From: CALNXN01 sp942490645
Lineage (GTDB): Bacteria; Pseudomonadota; Alphaproteobacteria; Rhodobacterales; Rhodobacteraceae
Direction of reading: 5' to 3'
DNA: 64,000 nucleotides
Assembly (NCBI GenBank): GCA_942490645.1
Contig: CALNXN010000005.1
Span: forward strand, 437,257-501,256
Shown: piece after piece, positions 56,848 to 64,000 of the stretch
How positions within the stretch are numbered: the first letter of the stretch is position 1
Layout of the letters: each line of letters begins with the position of its first letter
Notes under the pieces: model-generated
The model's database searches: none
What the model saw: the letters and a program-made list of their open reading frames with translations, nothing else
What the model was told of the DNA's origin: nothing
Translations under genes and position numbers: made by a program

Positions 56848-57421
56848 CCGACGGCTGCCCCGTCGCGCATCTCGGTTGCGACGGGATGGCCGACGGCCGG
56901 TCGAAGGCGATGATCCAGTCCTGCAGCCCTTGCAGGTCGCGGATCAGGGTCACCCGGGCCGCCTCCGCGAGTTCCGCGCCTTCGCCCGAGACGAAGGCCT
57001 GCCCGCCGAGCAACAGCGGCAGGCCGGGGAACCGGCCCTGCAACTGCCGCAGCATCGCCGCGAGTGTCTCGAAGTGGTCGGCCACGCTGCACGAGAGACC
57101 GACGACCTCGGGTCGTTCGCACTCGACGACCTCGATCAACTCGTCGGTGCCACACCCGGAGTCGGTGATGATCGGCTCCCAGCCGAGCGAATCGAAGACC
57201 GCGGCCGTCATGCGCAGTCCGATCCGATGCAGCTCGTCCTCAACGGTGGCGAGGACGACCTTGCGCTCGGTGGCGGCGAGGCCCGAGAAGCGCGGATAGA
57301 GGTCGACCATCAATTGCTCGACCAGCGCCGTGGCCAAGTGCTCTCGTGCCACCGAGACCCGATTGCAGGACCAGAGATCGCCGACCCGATAGAGCGCGGG
57401 CCGGAACAAGTCCTGGCTTAG
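56816..57421 (-). CDS. cobalamin-binding protein with CarH-type motifs (5' frameshift)
   Basis: Reading from TTG 57,409 gives 197 aa: FRPALYRVGDLWSCNRVSVA and AREHLATALVEQL form a four-helix B12-binding module in which W13 and E23-H24 make the W-x9-EH motif of CarH-type photoreceptors. The Rossmann part has E59-L-H-R-I-G64 (ExHxxG; H61 is the likely cobalt ligand), GLS near 105 and LLLGGQAF near 135. No MerR or other DNA-binding domain is seen. The N-terminus is in another frame (DAGAGALADL from about 57,460); one lost base near 57,420 would join LADL-Y-SQDLFRPAL. It lies directly upstream of the diguanylate cyclase. Confidence 0.78.
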   Translation of the reverse strand, partial: LSQDLFRPALYRVGDLWSCNRVSVAREHLATALVEQLMVDLYPRFSGLAATERKVVLATVEDELHRIGLRMTAAVFDSLGWEPIITDSGCGTDELIEVVECERPEVVGLSCSVADHFETLAAMLRQLQGRFPGLPLLLGGQAFVSGEGAELAEAARVTLIRDLQGLQDWIIAFDRPSAIPSQPRCATGQPSDAPTEVCASR

Positions 57422-57454
57422 AGATCTGCAAGAGCTCCCGCACCGGCATCGAGA

Positions 57455-57495
57455 GGCGCGGGGGCGGGGGGGGGAGCCGCCGCGGGAGGCGGCGC
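57455..57495. other. G/C homopolymer-rich tract in the cobalamin gene 5' region
   Basis: GGGGGCGGGGGGGGGGAGCC and its neighbours form a long run of G, with flanking GCCGCCGCGGGAGGCGGC. Such tracts are frequent places for indel error and for slippage; the frameshift at 57,420 is close by. Confidence 0.55.
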
Positions 57496-57599
57496 GCGCC
57501 CTGACCTCCCGGGGTTGTGTGTCGGGACCGGGTGGCGTAAGTCGATCTTAGTACGCCTGGCGTTGTCCGCGGAAGGCACGCCCAGGGGGCTGGGCCTGG

Positions 57600-58016
57600 T
57601 CAAGTAATGCGGGCGCAACCCGCAGGAGCGCATCGACCATCAGGTGGCCTGGCTCGTTGCGAGCGCGGTGCTCGCCACCCCGCTGCCCATCGAGAGCTAC
57701 GTCGGCTATCTGCGCGCGATGGCCATCGTGCATGGCGGAGGAGCACGGGCTGCCGACGGAGGCCACGCGCGCAGCGACATCTCGAGCGGCTCTACGAGGC
57801 CCTGCAGGGACCTCAGCGCCAGGGGATCGGCGATACCAGCGGCGCAGCATGCCGCCGAAGCCATGCGCAGGGCGCCCCTATGGCAAGATCTACCTCTACG
57901 TGCTGGAGGTCGATCGGAGCCCCGGTGCTCTCCGCGGCGGACAAGATCGCGGCAGGCGCAACGCCTCCGACGGATCATCGGCGACGCCGAGGTCGAGCAA
58001 CTGTCGACCGACTTCG
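57600..58016 (+). repeat. direct repeat, degraded left copy
   Basis: Segments in order (GCAGGAGCGCATCGACCATC; CATCTCGAGCGGCTCTACGA; CTCTCCGCGGCGGACAAGAT; GATCATCGGCGACGCCGAGG) match 58,309-58,552 in the same order, but are separated by extra bases here. It is a decayed tandem duplicate. Confidence 0.8.
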
Positions 58017-58760
58017 AGCGAGAGGAGGAGCGCGCCGTGCAGGCGGCGGCGCTGGAGGCCTACGCTGGGATCGAGGCGATATTGCGGGCGCTTTACCCGT
58101 TCGACTCCGATGCGCTGGTGCACAGGGCGACCACCCTGAACGCCGAGGCCGGTTCGCACCCGGTACCGCAGGACCCGCGCGAACTCGACGCGGTGCGGGC
58201 GGCCGGCGAGAGAACCCTGCAGGACTTCCCGTACTTCGTCTGGCGCTATGGCGAGCGCGGACGGCGCTTCACCGACAGCGACGGCGGCTGGCTGCTGACC
58301 CTGGTCAAGTATCCGCAGGAGCGCATCGACCATCAGGTGGCCTGGCTCGGCGGGGTGCTCGCCACCCGCGGGATGCCACGGGTCCTGCTGCAGCGACATC
58401 TCGAGCGGCTCTACGAGGCCCTGCGCTTGCGCATGCCCGAGCCGCAGGCGCCCTATGGCAAGTTGCTCTCCGCGGCGGACAAGATCGCGGCGGCGCAGCG
58501 CCGGATCATCGGCGACGCCGAGGTCGAGCAACTGTCGACCGACTTCGAGCGGGCGATCACCGCCGAATGGCACCGCCGGCTGCCGGGCACGGCGCAAATC
58601 GTCATCGGCGCCGTGGTGGACGAGGCGGCCGGCCTCGCCGGGACCCTCGACAGCGTCATGTCTTCAACGGTTCACCGACACCGAGGGCTTTCCCGGCGAT
58701 TATGTCGAGGCCGTGCGCTGTTTGCAGCAGCAGGCGAAGGCCCGGATCGCAACGCCTTGA
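57644..58760 (+). pseudogene. hypothetical protein gene, rearranged
   Basis: The coherent coding part is about 58,030-58,660: ALEAYAGIEAILRALYPFDS, then DFPYFVWRYGERGRRFTDSD, GGWLLTLVKYPQERIDHQVA, HLERLYEAL and LPGTAQIVIGAVVDEAAGL. A frameshift near 58,660 is followed by TDTEGFPGDYVEAVRCLQQQ and a stop at 58,760. Its middle part is duplicated in degraded form at 57,600-58,016. I do not recognise the family. GC-rich, on the opposite strand to the cobalamin gene. Confidence 0.55.
58309..58552 (+). repeat. direct repeat, intact right copy
   Basis: Inside the hypothetical gene, this copy reads without interruption (YPQERIDHQVAWLGG to EVEQLSTDFER). The left copy is at 57,600-58,016. Confidence 0.8.
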
Positions 58761-59113
58761 GTCACGCGTCAAGAACAAGGTGAAAGTCGCAGGCCCAGAC
58801 GGCGGACTGAAGTCCGCTGTCCCCAGAATGCCGACTAATGCCAGGGAGAACTCGACGCCCCGCACTCGACAGCGAGCAGGAGAGCGGCAGCACCTCTTTC
58901 CGCGATCCGCTCAACAGTTCTCGACGGTCGCGTTCGCCTGTGGGGGCTTCTGGCCGAAGTGACTGGCAACATCGGTATTTGCATCGGGCGCCCGCAACCG
59001 CACGCGCCCCTCCAGACGCCTTGACTGCTGCCATCACGGCGTCTAGCCTAGCCTCGAAGGCATAGGCGCCGGGAGCGCAGAAGCATCCGCACCAAAGACA
59101 GGAGGCAAACACT
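58761..59113. other. intergenic interval with a gene fragment
   Basis: About 350 bp. Bases 58,858-58,917 repeat the 3' part of the hypothetical gene at 53.9 kb (GACAGCGAGCAGGAGAGCGG against GACAACGAGCAGGAGAGCGG). The rest holds the upstream region of the PAAR gene, with AGGAGG before ATG 59,114. Confidence 0.6.
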
Positions 59114-59500
59114 ATGGGCCAACCCGCCGCCAGAATCGGGGATATGGTCTTGCAGACGGCACCGCACTGCCACGCACCGATTCATCCACCGGCGCCGGTG
59201 CCGACACCCGTGCCCCACCCGGCGCTGCCGCTCGCGATCATCACGGGCCAACCGACCGTATTGATCGCTGGCATGCCGGCCGCACGCATCACCGACAAGA
59301 CCTTACCCTGCATGTTGGTGCCCTGTGTGCCGGCGGGACCCGGCATCATCGCCAAAGGGTCTGCAACCGTGCTGATCGGCGGCCTACCCGCCGCCCGGCT
59401 CGGGGACACGACTCTCCACCCGAGTTGTGTCGCACCGATCCCCAGTCCAACAGGCAACATTATTCCGCCCTGCTGCCCAACGGTGCTGATCGGCGGGTAA
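59114..59500 (+). CDS. PAAR-domain protein (type VI secretion spike tip)
   Basis: A 128-aa PAAR protein: PAARIGDMVLQTAPHCHAPI at the N-terminus, GQPTVLIAGMPAARITDKTL and GSATVLIGGLPAARLGDTTL as repeated beta turns, and CCPTVLIGG at the end. PAAR proteins cap the VgrG spike and carry or recruit effectors. AGGAGG lies 10 nt upstream. The next gene begins 3 nt after the stop, so it is the likely cargo. Confidence 0.9.
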   Translation: MGQPAARIGDMVLQTAPHCHAPIHPPAPVPTPVPHPALPLAIITGQPTVLIAGMPAARITDKTLPCMLVPCVPAGPGIIAKGSATVLIGGLPAARLGDTTLHPSCVAPIPSPTGNIIPPCCPTVLIGG

Positions 59501-59503
59501 GCC

Positions 59504-60593
59504 TTGAAACTGGCGCATTTCGAATCCCTCAAGCCCGTCTGCCCCAGCTGCCGGCTGCACACGGCTCAAGACCGCCCGCTCGCTCTGGCAAGAATTGCCT
59601 CACGCCGCCAAGACCGGGTCATCGAGGGAACCCTCCACTGCACGCAGGCGGATTGCCAGCTCGAATACCCGATCATCGATGGTATTCCGCTGCTGTTTGC
59701 AGATCCGCGCAGATACATCGCGGACAACATCGCGCACCTGAGCGCACGCTCGGATCTGTCCGCTGAGACCAAATCGATTCTCGGCGACTGCGCGAGGCCC
59801 AATAGCGCCTTTGATATCAGCCGCCAACACTTGAGTTCCTATGCCTGGGACAATTTCCGGTGACCTCGATCCAGCCGAGATACCAAACGGGCCGGCCCAA
59901 CCCAACCGGGTCGGCCGCTGCCTGCACGCCGGGCTGGAGCGGGTCGCAGCGCGCTTGGATCAACCGATCCTGGATATCGGCTGTGCGGTGGGCAGAAGCA
60001 CTTTCGAACTCGCCGAGACGTCGACTGAACTTGTGCTGGGTATCGACACCAACTTCTCGATGCTGCGGTTGGCACAACAGGTCCTCAGCGACCGGAAACT
60101 GCGCTATCCGCGTCGCAGAATCGGCATCGTCTATGACCGTAGAGAGTTCGCGGTCGACTTTCCGGCCATGGAGCAAGTGGATTTTTGGGCCTGCAGCGGC
60201 CTGTCGCTGCCATTCCAATCCAACCGGTTCGGCTTGGTCGTCGGGCTCCAGGTGCTCGACTCGGTCGGTTCGCCACATGGGCTCCTGAGCGCCATCGCCG
60301 ATGTGCTGCACCTGGGCGGCAGCACCATCTTGGCCTCGCCCTACGATTGGTCTCCCGCCGCGACCCCGCTTGAAGCCTGGATCGGCGGCCACTCACAAAG
60401 AAGTACGACCCGAGGGGCGGCGGAGCCGTTGTTGCGCTCACTGCTGACGCCCGGCGCCCATCCCCACTCGATTGACGGGCTGATACTGCGGGACGAGATT
60501 CTGCACTTCCCCTGGCACACGCGAATTCATGACCGCAGCATCATGATCTACGACACACACATCGTTGTCGCCGAAGCAGTGAGAACAGGTTAG
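59504..60593 (+). CDS. Trm112-like zinc domain fused to class I methyltransferase (frameshift); candidate T6SS cargo
   Basis: Two frames make one protein of about 362 aa. Frame one (59,504-59,863) has a zinc ribbon, CPSCRLHTA and LHCTQADCQLEYPIIDGIPL, ending SSYAWDNFR. Frame two (from about 59,850 to 60,593) has GDLDPAEIPNG and a SAM-binding motif PILDIGCAVGRSTFELAET, then VLGIDTNFSMLRLAQ and GLVVGLQVLDSVGSP. A 1-nt shift near 59,850 separates them. Lies 3 nt after PAAR and convergent with the DUF1795 gene. The substrate is unknown; it may be an effector or an accessory enzyme. Confidence 0.75.
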
Positions 60594-61033
60594 ATCACCT
60601 GGATTTGATTGGGTGTAAAGCTGCGCAGCATCTGATCGAAAATTGGGTCCGAATCCTTGGCGTTTGCCAGCAGGTCGGTGGTGGTGAGGATGTAAATTCT
60701 GGGCTTCTCCCCAGCGACCAGCATGTAGAACTGCTTCTGCGCCATGCGGGCGGCGCCCTCCCCCCACTCCACAGTCGCTATCACGGCCTCCCACGCCCCC
60801 CTCTTGCCGGATTTTTTATCGGTCAGCGCGAATGCCTCGAACTGCTTTCCCAAAAACTCCAGCGCCTTGTCTGCGTACTGCTTGATATCCACGTCGGCTC
60901 GCGCCGCCTCGAAGCGGATGACCAAGTTGGGCGAAAAGCCTTTGTTCTCAGGCAATACAAAGGTGTATGCCGAAGCATCATGGCATTCGCTAGGGAGTGT
61001 CAGGGAAAATCCGGAACCTTGAAACTCTAACAT
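60590..61033 (-). CDS. DcrB/DUF1795 (Eag-type) chaperone-like protein
   Basis: A 147-aa protein from ATG 61,033: GFSLTLPSECHDASAYTFVL, then NLVIRFEAARADVDIKQYAD, KQFEAFALTDKKSGKRGAWE and FYMLVAGEKPRIYILTTTDL. This is the DcrB/DUF1795 fold of Eag chaperones, which hold type VI effectors with transmembrane segments or load them on PAAR/VgrG. It converges with the methyltransferase gene (4-nt overlap). Here the cargo shows no transmembrane helices, so its exact job is unclear. Confidence 0.8.
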   Translation of the reverse strand: MLEFQGSGFSLTLPSECHDASAYTFVLPENKGFSPNLVIRFEAARADVDIKQYADKALEFLGKQFEAFALTDKKSGKRGAWEAVIATVEWGEGAARMAQKQFYMLVAGEKPRIYILTTTDLLANAKDSDPIFDQMLRSFTPNQIQVI

Positions 61034-61197
61034 CAATCGCACACCTATTGTCGCCGGAAAGCGGGATACTATCCTAGTACGATCACGCGGCAATCCGGCA
61101 AGCGATTTTTCACCGCCAAGGACGCCATTGACCGACCCAGGCCATGGTCTCTAACCTGCGGTGACGAGCAAAAACGCAGTTGTATCCGACGAAGGAA

Positions 61198-61587
61198 GTG
61201 ATAGGCCACGTATTCGCCGATATCCAGCTGAGTAATCCGCGCTAGCCGGACCTGAAGCCGTTGCAGGTTTCGGCCCTGGCAGACTCAGGTGCACTGATGC
61301 TCTGCATTCCGGAGCACATGGCCTTGCAGCTGGAACTCGATACCGAGTCGACACGCGAGGTCTCCGTCGCCGACGGTCGCCGTCGGCGGGTGCCCTATGT
61401 CGGTCCCATCAAGATCGGGTTCGAAAACCGCTTCTGCTACGTCGGCGCCCTGGTCCTCGGCGACGAGGTCCTACTCGGTGCAGTGCCGATGGAGGACATG
61501 GCCCTGATCATCCACCCAAGTCGGCGCGAGTTGTCCGTCGATCCGGCAAGCCCGAACATTGCCCACGCCCGGGTCAAGCGGCTGTGA
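61198..61587 (+). pseudogene. clan AA retropepsin-like aspartic protease, in-frame stop
   Basis: From GTG 61,198 the frame reads GHVFADIQLSNPR, then TAG at 61,243-61,245 (codon 16), then PDLKPLQVSALADSGALMLC and RRVPYVGPIKIGFENRF to 61,587. The ADSGA motif (DTG/DSG type) gives the catalytic aspartate. The normal protein is about 130 aa. Translation from TTG 61,261 would make a 108-aa protein without the first strand. GGAAGT precedes GTG 61,198. Confidence 0.7.
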
Positions 61588-61885
61588 CGACAGCCGCAAC
61601 GGCGCGCGCGTCAGCCTGGCTGAGCGCTGGCGGCACAAGCCTAGAAAGGGCAGTTGACCGCTTGGCCTCACATTGAGGCGTCTGAGTTTGTTCGAGTTCT
61701 GGTGATATTGGAGAGTCACCCTCTGGGTGAAGGGCGCCACGGCCGCCAGGGCACGCCCCGCACGGCGACCAGTGGCGTTACAACCCGTTGGAATAGAATG
61801 ACTATTCCGCCTCGCTGTGCCTTGCTGGACACCACGCGGGACGCACCCTGACGACCGTCCAACTGCTCTTGCTAAGCTAAGTGAC

Positions 61886-62257
61886 TTAAGACAAATCGAC
61901 AGCGTGGCGCTTCAGGTCCTCCATGGCGCAGACATCCAGCGCTCGCTCGTGAGTCGCGCGCAATGCCACCCGCGGCGCACAGCCGGCCTCCAGCGCTTCT
62001 TGCCAGCGGGCGGCGCATAGACACCAGCGGTCGCCGGGCTTGAGCCCCGGAAATTCGAAACCGCGGCATGGGTGTGACGAGGTCGTTGCCCTGTCCGCGG
62101 GAGTAGTCGAGGAACTCGCGGGTCACCCCGCACAGACGGGGTGGGAGCCCAGGTCCTGCTGGCCCGTCTCACAGCTACCGCTGCGGGTAAAACCGGTACG
62201 CGGCGCCTCGGAGCAAAGCTCCAGCGGCTCGCCGAGGACGTTCTTTGGTGCTGACAT
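61886..62257 (-). pseudogene. DUF2237 protein with two opposite frameshifts
   Basis: Pieces in three frames give the DUF2237 pattern: SAPKNVLGEPLELCSEAPRT and GSCETGQQDLGSHPVCA, then VTREFLDYSRGQGNDLVTPM, then GLKPGDRWCLCAARWQEALE to HAVDLS, stop at 61,886. The shifts are near 62,131 (one base lost) and 62,062 (one base gained), so the total length is still a multiple of three. The family function is unknown. Confidence 0.7.
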
Positions 62258-62367
62258 CGCTTGACTCCCAAGTTGCTCGTCGGCCGGGGCTGAATTCTCC
62301 CCGGTTCGGATTTCTGTTGGGGAGCAAGGTGGGGGCGCCGAGGCGTGGCTTCAGCACGCATGGGATG

Positions 62368-62383
62368 GCCGGCGTCTCGCCGG
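62368..62383. repeat. isolated hairpin unit
   Basis: GCCGGCGTCTCGCCGG, the reverse complement of the array unit at 62,465-62,745, lies about 80 bp to its left. Confidence 0.6.
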
Positions 62384-62464
62384 GTGCCGGCTCGACGCCG
62401 AAAGCGGGCGTCAAAATAAGTCAGGTGGTGTGAAAGTTGACGGAAATCGTCGGTGACCCTGATC

Positions 62465-62745
62465 GTCGGCGAGACGCCGGCCTTCCTAGCCGGGCCGGCG
62501 GGACGCCGGCACCCCAATTGCCGGCGAGACGCCGGCGCCCCACCAGCCGGCGAGACGCTACCCAATTGCCGGCGAGACGCCGGCGCTCCCAATTGCCGGC
62601 GAGACGCCGGCACTCCCAATTGCCGGCGAGACGCCGGCACTCCCACCGCCGGCGAGACGCCGGCGCTCCCAATTGCCGGCGAGACGCCGGCGCTCCCGGT
62701 TGCCGGCGAGACGCCGGCGCTCCCAGTTGCCGGCGAGACGCCGGC
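62465..62745. repeat. tandem array of 17-bp hairpins, about 11 copies
   Basis: The unit is GCCGGCGAGACGCCGGC, whose arms GCCGGCG and CGCCGGC pair around AGA. Units start at 62,465, 62,494, 62,520, 62,546 (degraded), 62,568, 62,595, 62,622, 62,648, 62,675, 62,702 and 62,729; the later ones are 26-27 bp apart, with GCTCCCAATT-type spacers. Open frames across it (RRDAGAPNCRRDAG, AGETPAL) are repeat artefacts, not genes. Confidence 0.92.
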
Positions 62746-62820
62746 GCTCCCAGTGCGGGCCGGGGGAAGGTCGGCGCTCCCAGTGCGCCGGATTCAACGG
62801 GAAACTTGGCGCAGGGCGGA

Positions 62821-63213
62821 TCAGCCGCTGACGGCCACCATGACACGGTCGAGCTTCTCGCGGACCTTGGACGCGAGGCCGGGAACCTGGGGGTTCTCCA
62901 CGAGGTCCAGCACCGCAAGCGGATTCATGAACAGCACATTTACGTCGCCGGCGTCGTCTTCGCGCACGACGAAGTTGCAGGGCAACAGCACCCCGATGTC
63001 GGGCTCGGCTCTGATTGCCTGGTGCGCGAACTCCGGATTACAGGCCCCGAGAATGCGGTAGGGCCGCTGATCGACGCCGAGTTTGGTCTTCAAGGCCAGG
63101 GCAACGTCGATGTCGCTCTGGCACTCCTGGGTGCCCTCGGTCTTCAATGCCTCGGTGATCGCTTCGATGGCCTCCTCGAAGCCCATGTTCACTTTCGTTG
63201 AAACGCCGTACAT
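62821..63213 (-). CDS. DUF302 domain protein
   Basis: A 130-aa protein: VSTKVNMGFEEAIEAITEAL, IDVALALKTKLGVDQRPYRI, LGACNPEFAHQAIRAEPDIG and VLLPCNFVVREDDAGDVNVL. This is a complete DUF302 protein (about 130 aa). The family is common in sulfur-oxidising bacteria and its role is unproven. It ends next to the hairpin array and follows the Fe-S gene on the same strand. Confidence 0.9.
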   Translation of the reverse strand: MYGVSTKVNMGFEEAIEAITEALKTEGTQECQSDIDVALALKTKLGVDQRPYRILGACNPEFAHQAIRAEPDIGVLLPCNFVVREDDAGDVNVLFMNPLAVLDLVENPQVPGLASKVREKLDRVMVAVSG

Positions 63214-63290
63214 ATTCGCGTCGTCCTATAGAGTTGCGCCTTTAGCGACCGCAGCGATGCGCGATCGAGGATATTGGGTTGATGATGCGA

Positions 63291-63761
63291 CTAGCGTGCA
63301 CTGCTGCACCAGTCGATGCCCATGGGGCAAACCATGGTGCAGCGCCCGCACTCGCTGCAGGAGTCGTAGACGAGTTCCTTGGCCTCTTCGAAGTCCGACA
63401 GTTTAATCGGCCCGGTCACCAGGCGGTGCCACCAACGCAGCGGGCTGATCGCGCGGTGATAGACGCGTCGGTAGAGGTCCATCTTGCGCATGGGCGCGTA
63501 CTTGGCATCGCCCATCGCCTGGGTGGGGTTTTAATGACAGGCGTTGGTGCACTGCCCGCAACGGATGCAGCTCCAGCCACACCGCCTCGTCGGCGTTGGT
63601 TTCTTCGATCAGCTTGTCGACAGCGCCCTGGAGTCGCCGCTCCTCGATGGACTTGGTGGGCTCGCGTGCCATCCTCGCGCAGCATGCCGATCTGCCCCGC
63701 CAGGCCTTGGCAGACCTGCTCGAAGCTCGGAATGATCGATGTCGCCAGTGGTGGCGCTCAT
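63291..63761 (-). pseudogene. 4Fe-4S protein (HdrC/DsrK-like) with several frameshifts
   Basis: Pieces in three frames: MSATTGDIDHS (from 63,761), QVCQGLAGQIGMLREDGTRA, EERRLQGAVDKLIEETNADE, CIRCGQCTNACH (cluster 1), MGDAKYAPMRKMDLYRRVYH, and DSCSECGRCTMVCPMGID (cluster 2). The frame then ends at 63,291 soon after the second cluster, so the C-terminus is also lost. The two-cluster layout resembles quinone-linked Fe-S electron carriers. Starts at the end of the membrane-protein gene (ATGA). Confidence 0.7.
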
Positions 63762-64000
63762 CCGGCCCCCTCATGGGCATAGGCGAGCCCGCTCTCGAGT
63801 GGGAGAAGATGAACCACTTGGGGGGCATCAGCTTGCTGAAGGGCATGTAGGCGAACAGCAGCGCATCGCTCAGAATATGCACGGCCAGCATGGTCTCGTA
63901 GCGCAGACCCACGTGCGCGAAGGCCATGAGCCCGGTGAGCAGCGGCAGCGCGACAACGACCCAGCTGACATAGTCGCCATCGTGGATGGCTCTGTTCTGG
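63758..64000 (-). CDS. NarI/DsrM-like cytochrome b membrane subunit, C-terminal part (frameshift)
   Basis: The frame runs off the right edge. It reads IHDGDYVSWVVVALPLLTGL, then GLRYETMLAVHILSDALLFA, YMPFSKLM, in which the histidine in VHILSD is a likely haem ligand as in the NarI/DsrM superfamily. Near 63,800 the frame shifts to SGLAYAHEGAG, ending TGA at 63,758, which overlaps the Fe-S gene start. Membrane cytochrome b plus Fe-S protein suggests a quinone-linked redox complex. Confidence 0.65.
   Translation of the reverse strand, partial: PEQSHPRWRLCQLGRCRAAAAHRAHGLRARGSALRDHAGRAYSERCAAVRLHALQQADAPQVVHLLPLESGLAYAHEGAG

Noticed and set aside
62465..62745. CRISPR array
   Set aside because: Repeat unit (17 bp) is palindromic, spacers are about 10 bp and nearly identical; no cas genes nearby.
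62437..63201. Long open frames on both strands with repeated RRDAGAP or AGETPAL residues
   Set aside because: They are translations of the 27-bp hairpin array and then the antisense of the DUF302 gene; no conserved domain or start site.

Overview
The window joins two unlike stretches of DNA. Bases 1 to about 49,108 look like a Rhodobacterales (Roseobacter-group) alphaproteobacterial chromosome. The gene order and families are those usual for that order: a DUF721-DsbA pair, LpxK-WaaA-DUF4170-CysQ-PmbA, LeuS-LptE-HolA, FtsK-LolA, and DUF2125, DUF3576 and DUF4170 proteins. From about 49,108 to 64,000 the content changes to that of a gammaproteobacterial purple-sulfur-type (Chromatiales-like) genome: toxin-antitoxin genes, an aspartic protease, a PAAR/DcrB set, a diguanylate cyclase, DUF302 and an Fe-S protein. 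The change falls inside an FAD oxidoreductase reading frame. It may be a chimeric metagenomic contig or a real insertion, and the sequence alone does not decide.

Alphaproteobacterial part. 1-10 kb: envelope and lipopolysaccharide biogenesis, with fatty-acid or CoA-ester enzymes. 10.1-13.8 kb: a 3,649-bp IS1595-family element with 26-bp inverted ends and an 8-bp target duplication, inserted in an HNH endonuclease gene. It carries a decayed transposase, a membrane protein, a broken DUF6471 gene and a possible winged-helix protein. 14-34 kb: housekeeping genes (MscS channel, LeuS/LptE/HolA, porin, RibA, response regulator, XthA, thioredoxin, Trm112, UbiH-type hydroxylase). 34.5-41.9 kb: FtsK, LolA, a transglycosylase, HspQ, gamma-glutamyltransferase and an RsbW/STAS partner-switch pair. 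42-49.1 kb: thiolase, free-methionine-sulfoxide reductase, then an XRE-cupin regulator, LysE exporter, GFA protein, dimethylglycine-dehydrogenase-like enzyme, homocysteine methyltransferase and a second FAD enzyme. This last group suggests use of glycine betaine or other methylated amines.

Gammaproteobacterial part. It opens with a sequence that folds like an integron attC site (49,279-49,375). Three toxin-antitoxin pairs follow (DUF433/DUF5615, Phd/RelE, TacA/TacT), among dispersed repeats and decayed copies of the same genes. At 54.5-57.4 kb a cobalamin-binding protein with CarH-type photoreceptor motifs lies directly upstream of a GAF/PAS/GGDEF diguanylate cyclase. At 59.1-61.0 kb a PAAR spike protein, a Trm112-methyltransferase fusion and a DcrB/DUF1795 chaperone-like protein suggest a type VI secretion effector set. 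The end holds a tandem hairpin array, a DUF302 gene and fragments of an Fe-S/membrane redox pair.

Single-base frameshifts recur throughout (RibA, the dimethylglycine dehydrogenase and the transposase on the left; DUF5615, the cobalamin protein, the methyltransferase, DUF2237 and the Fe-S protein on the right). Many of the broken genes may therefore be sequencing errors rather than true pseudogenes.
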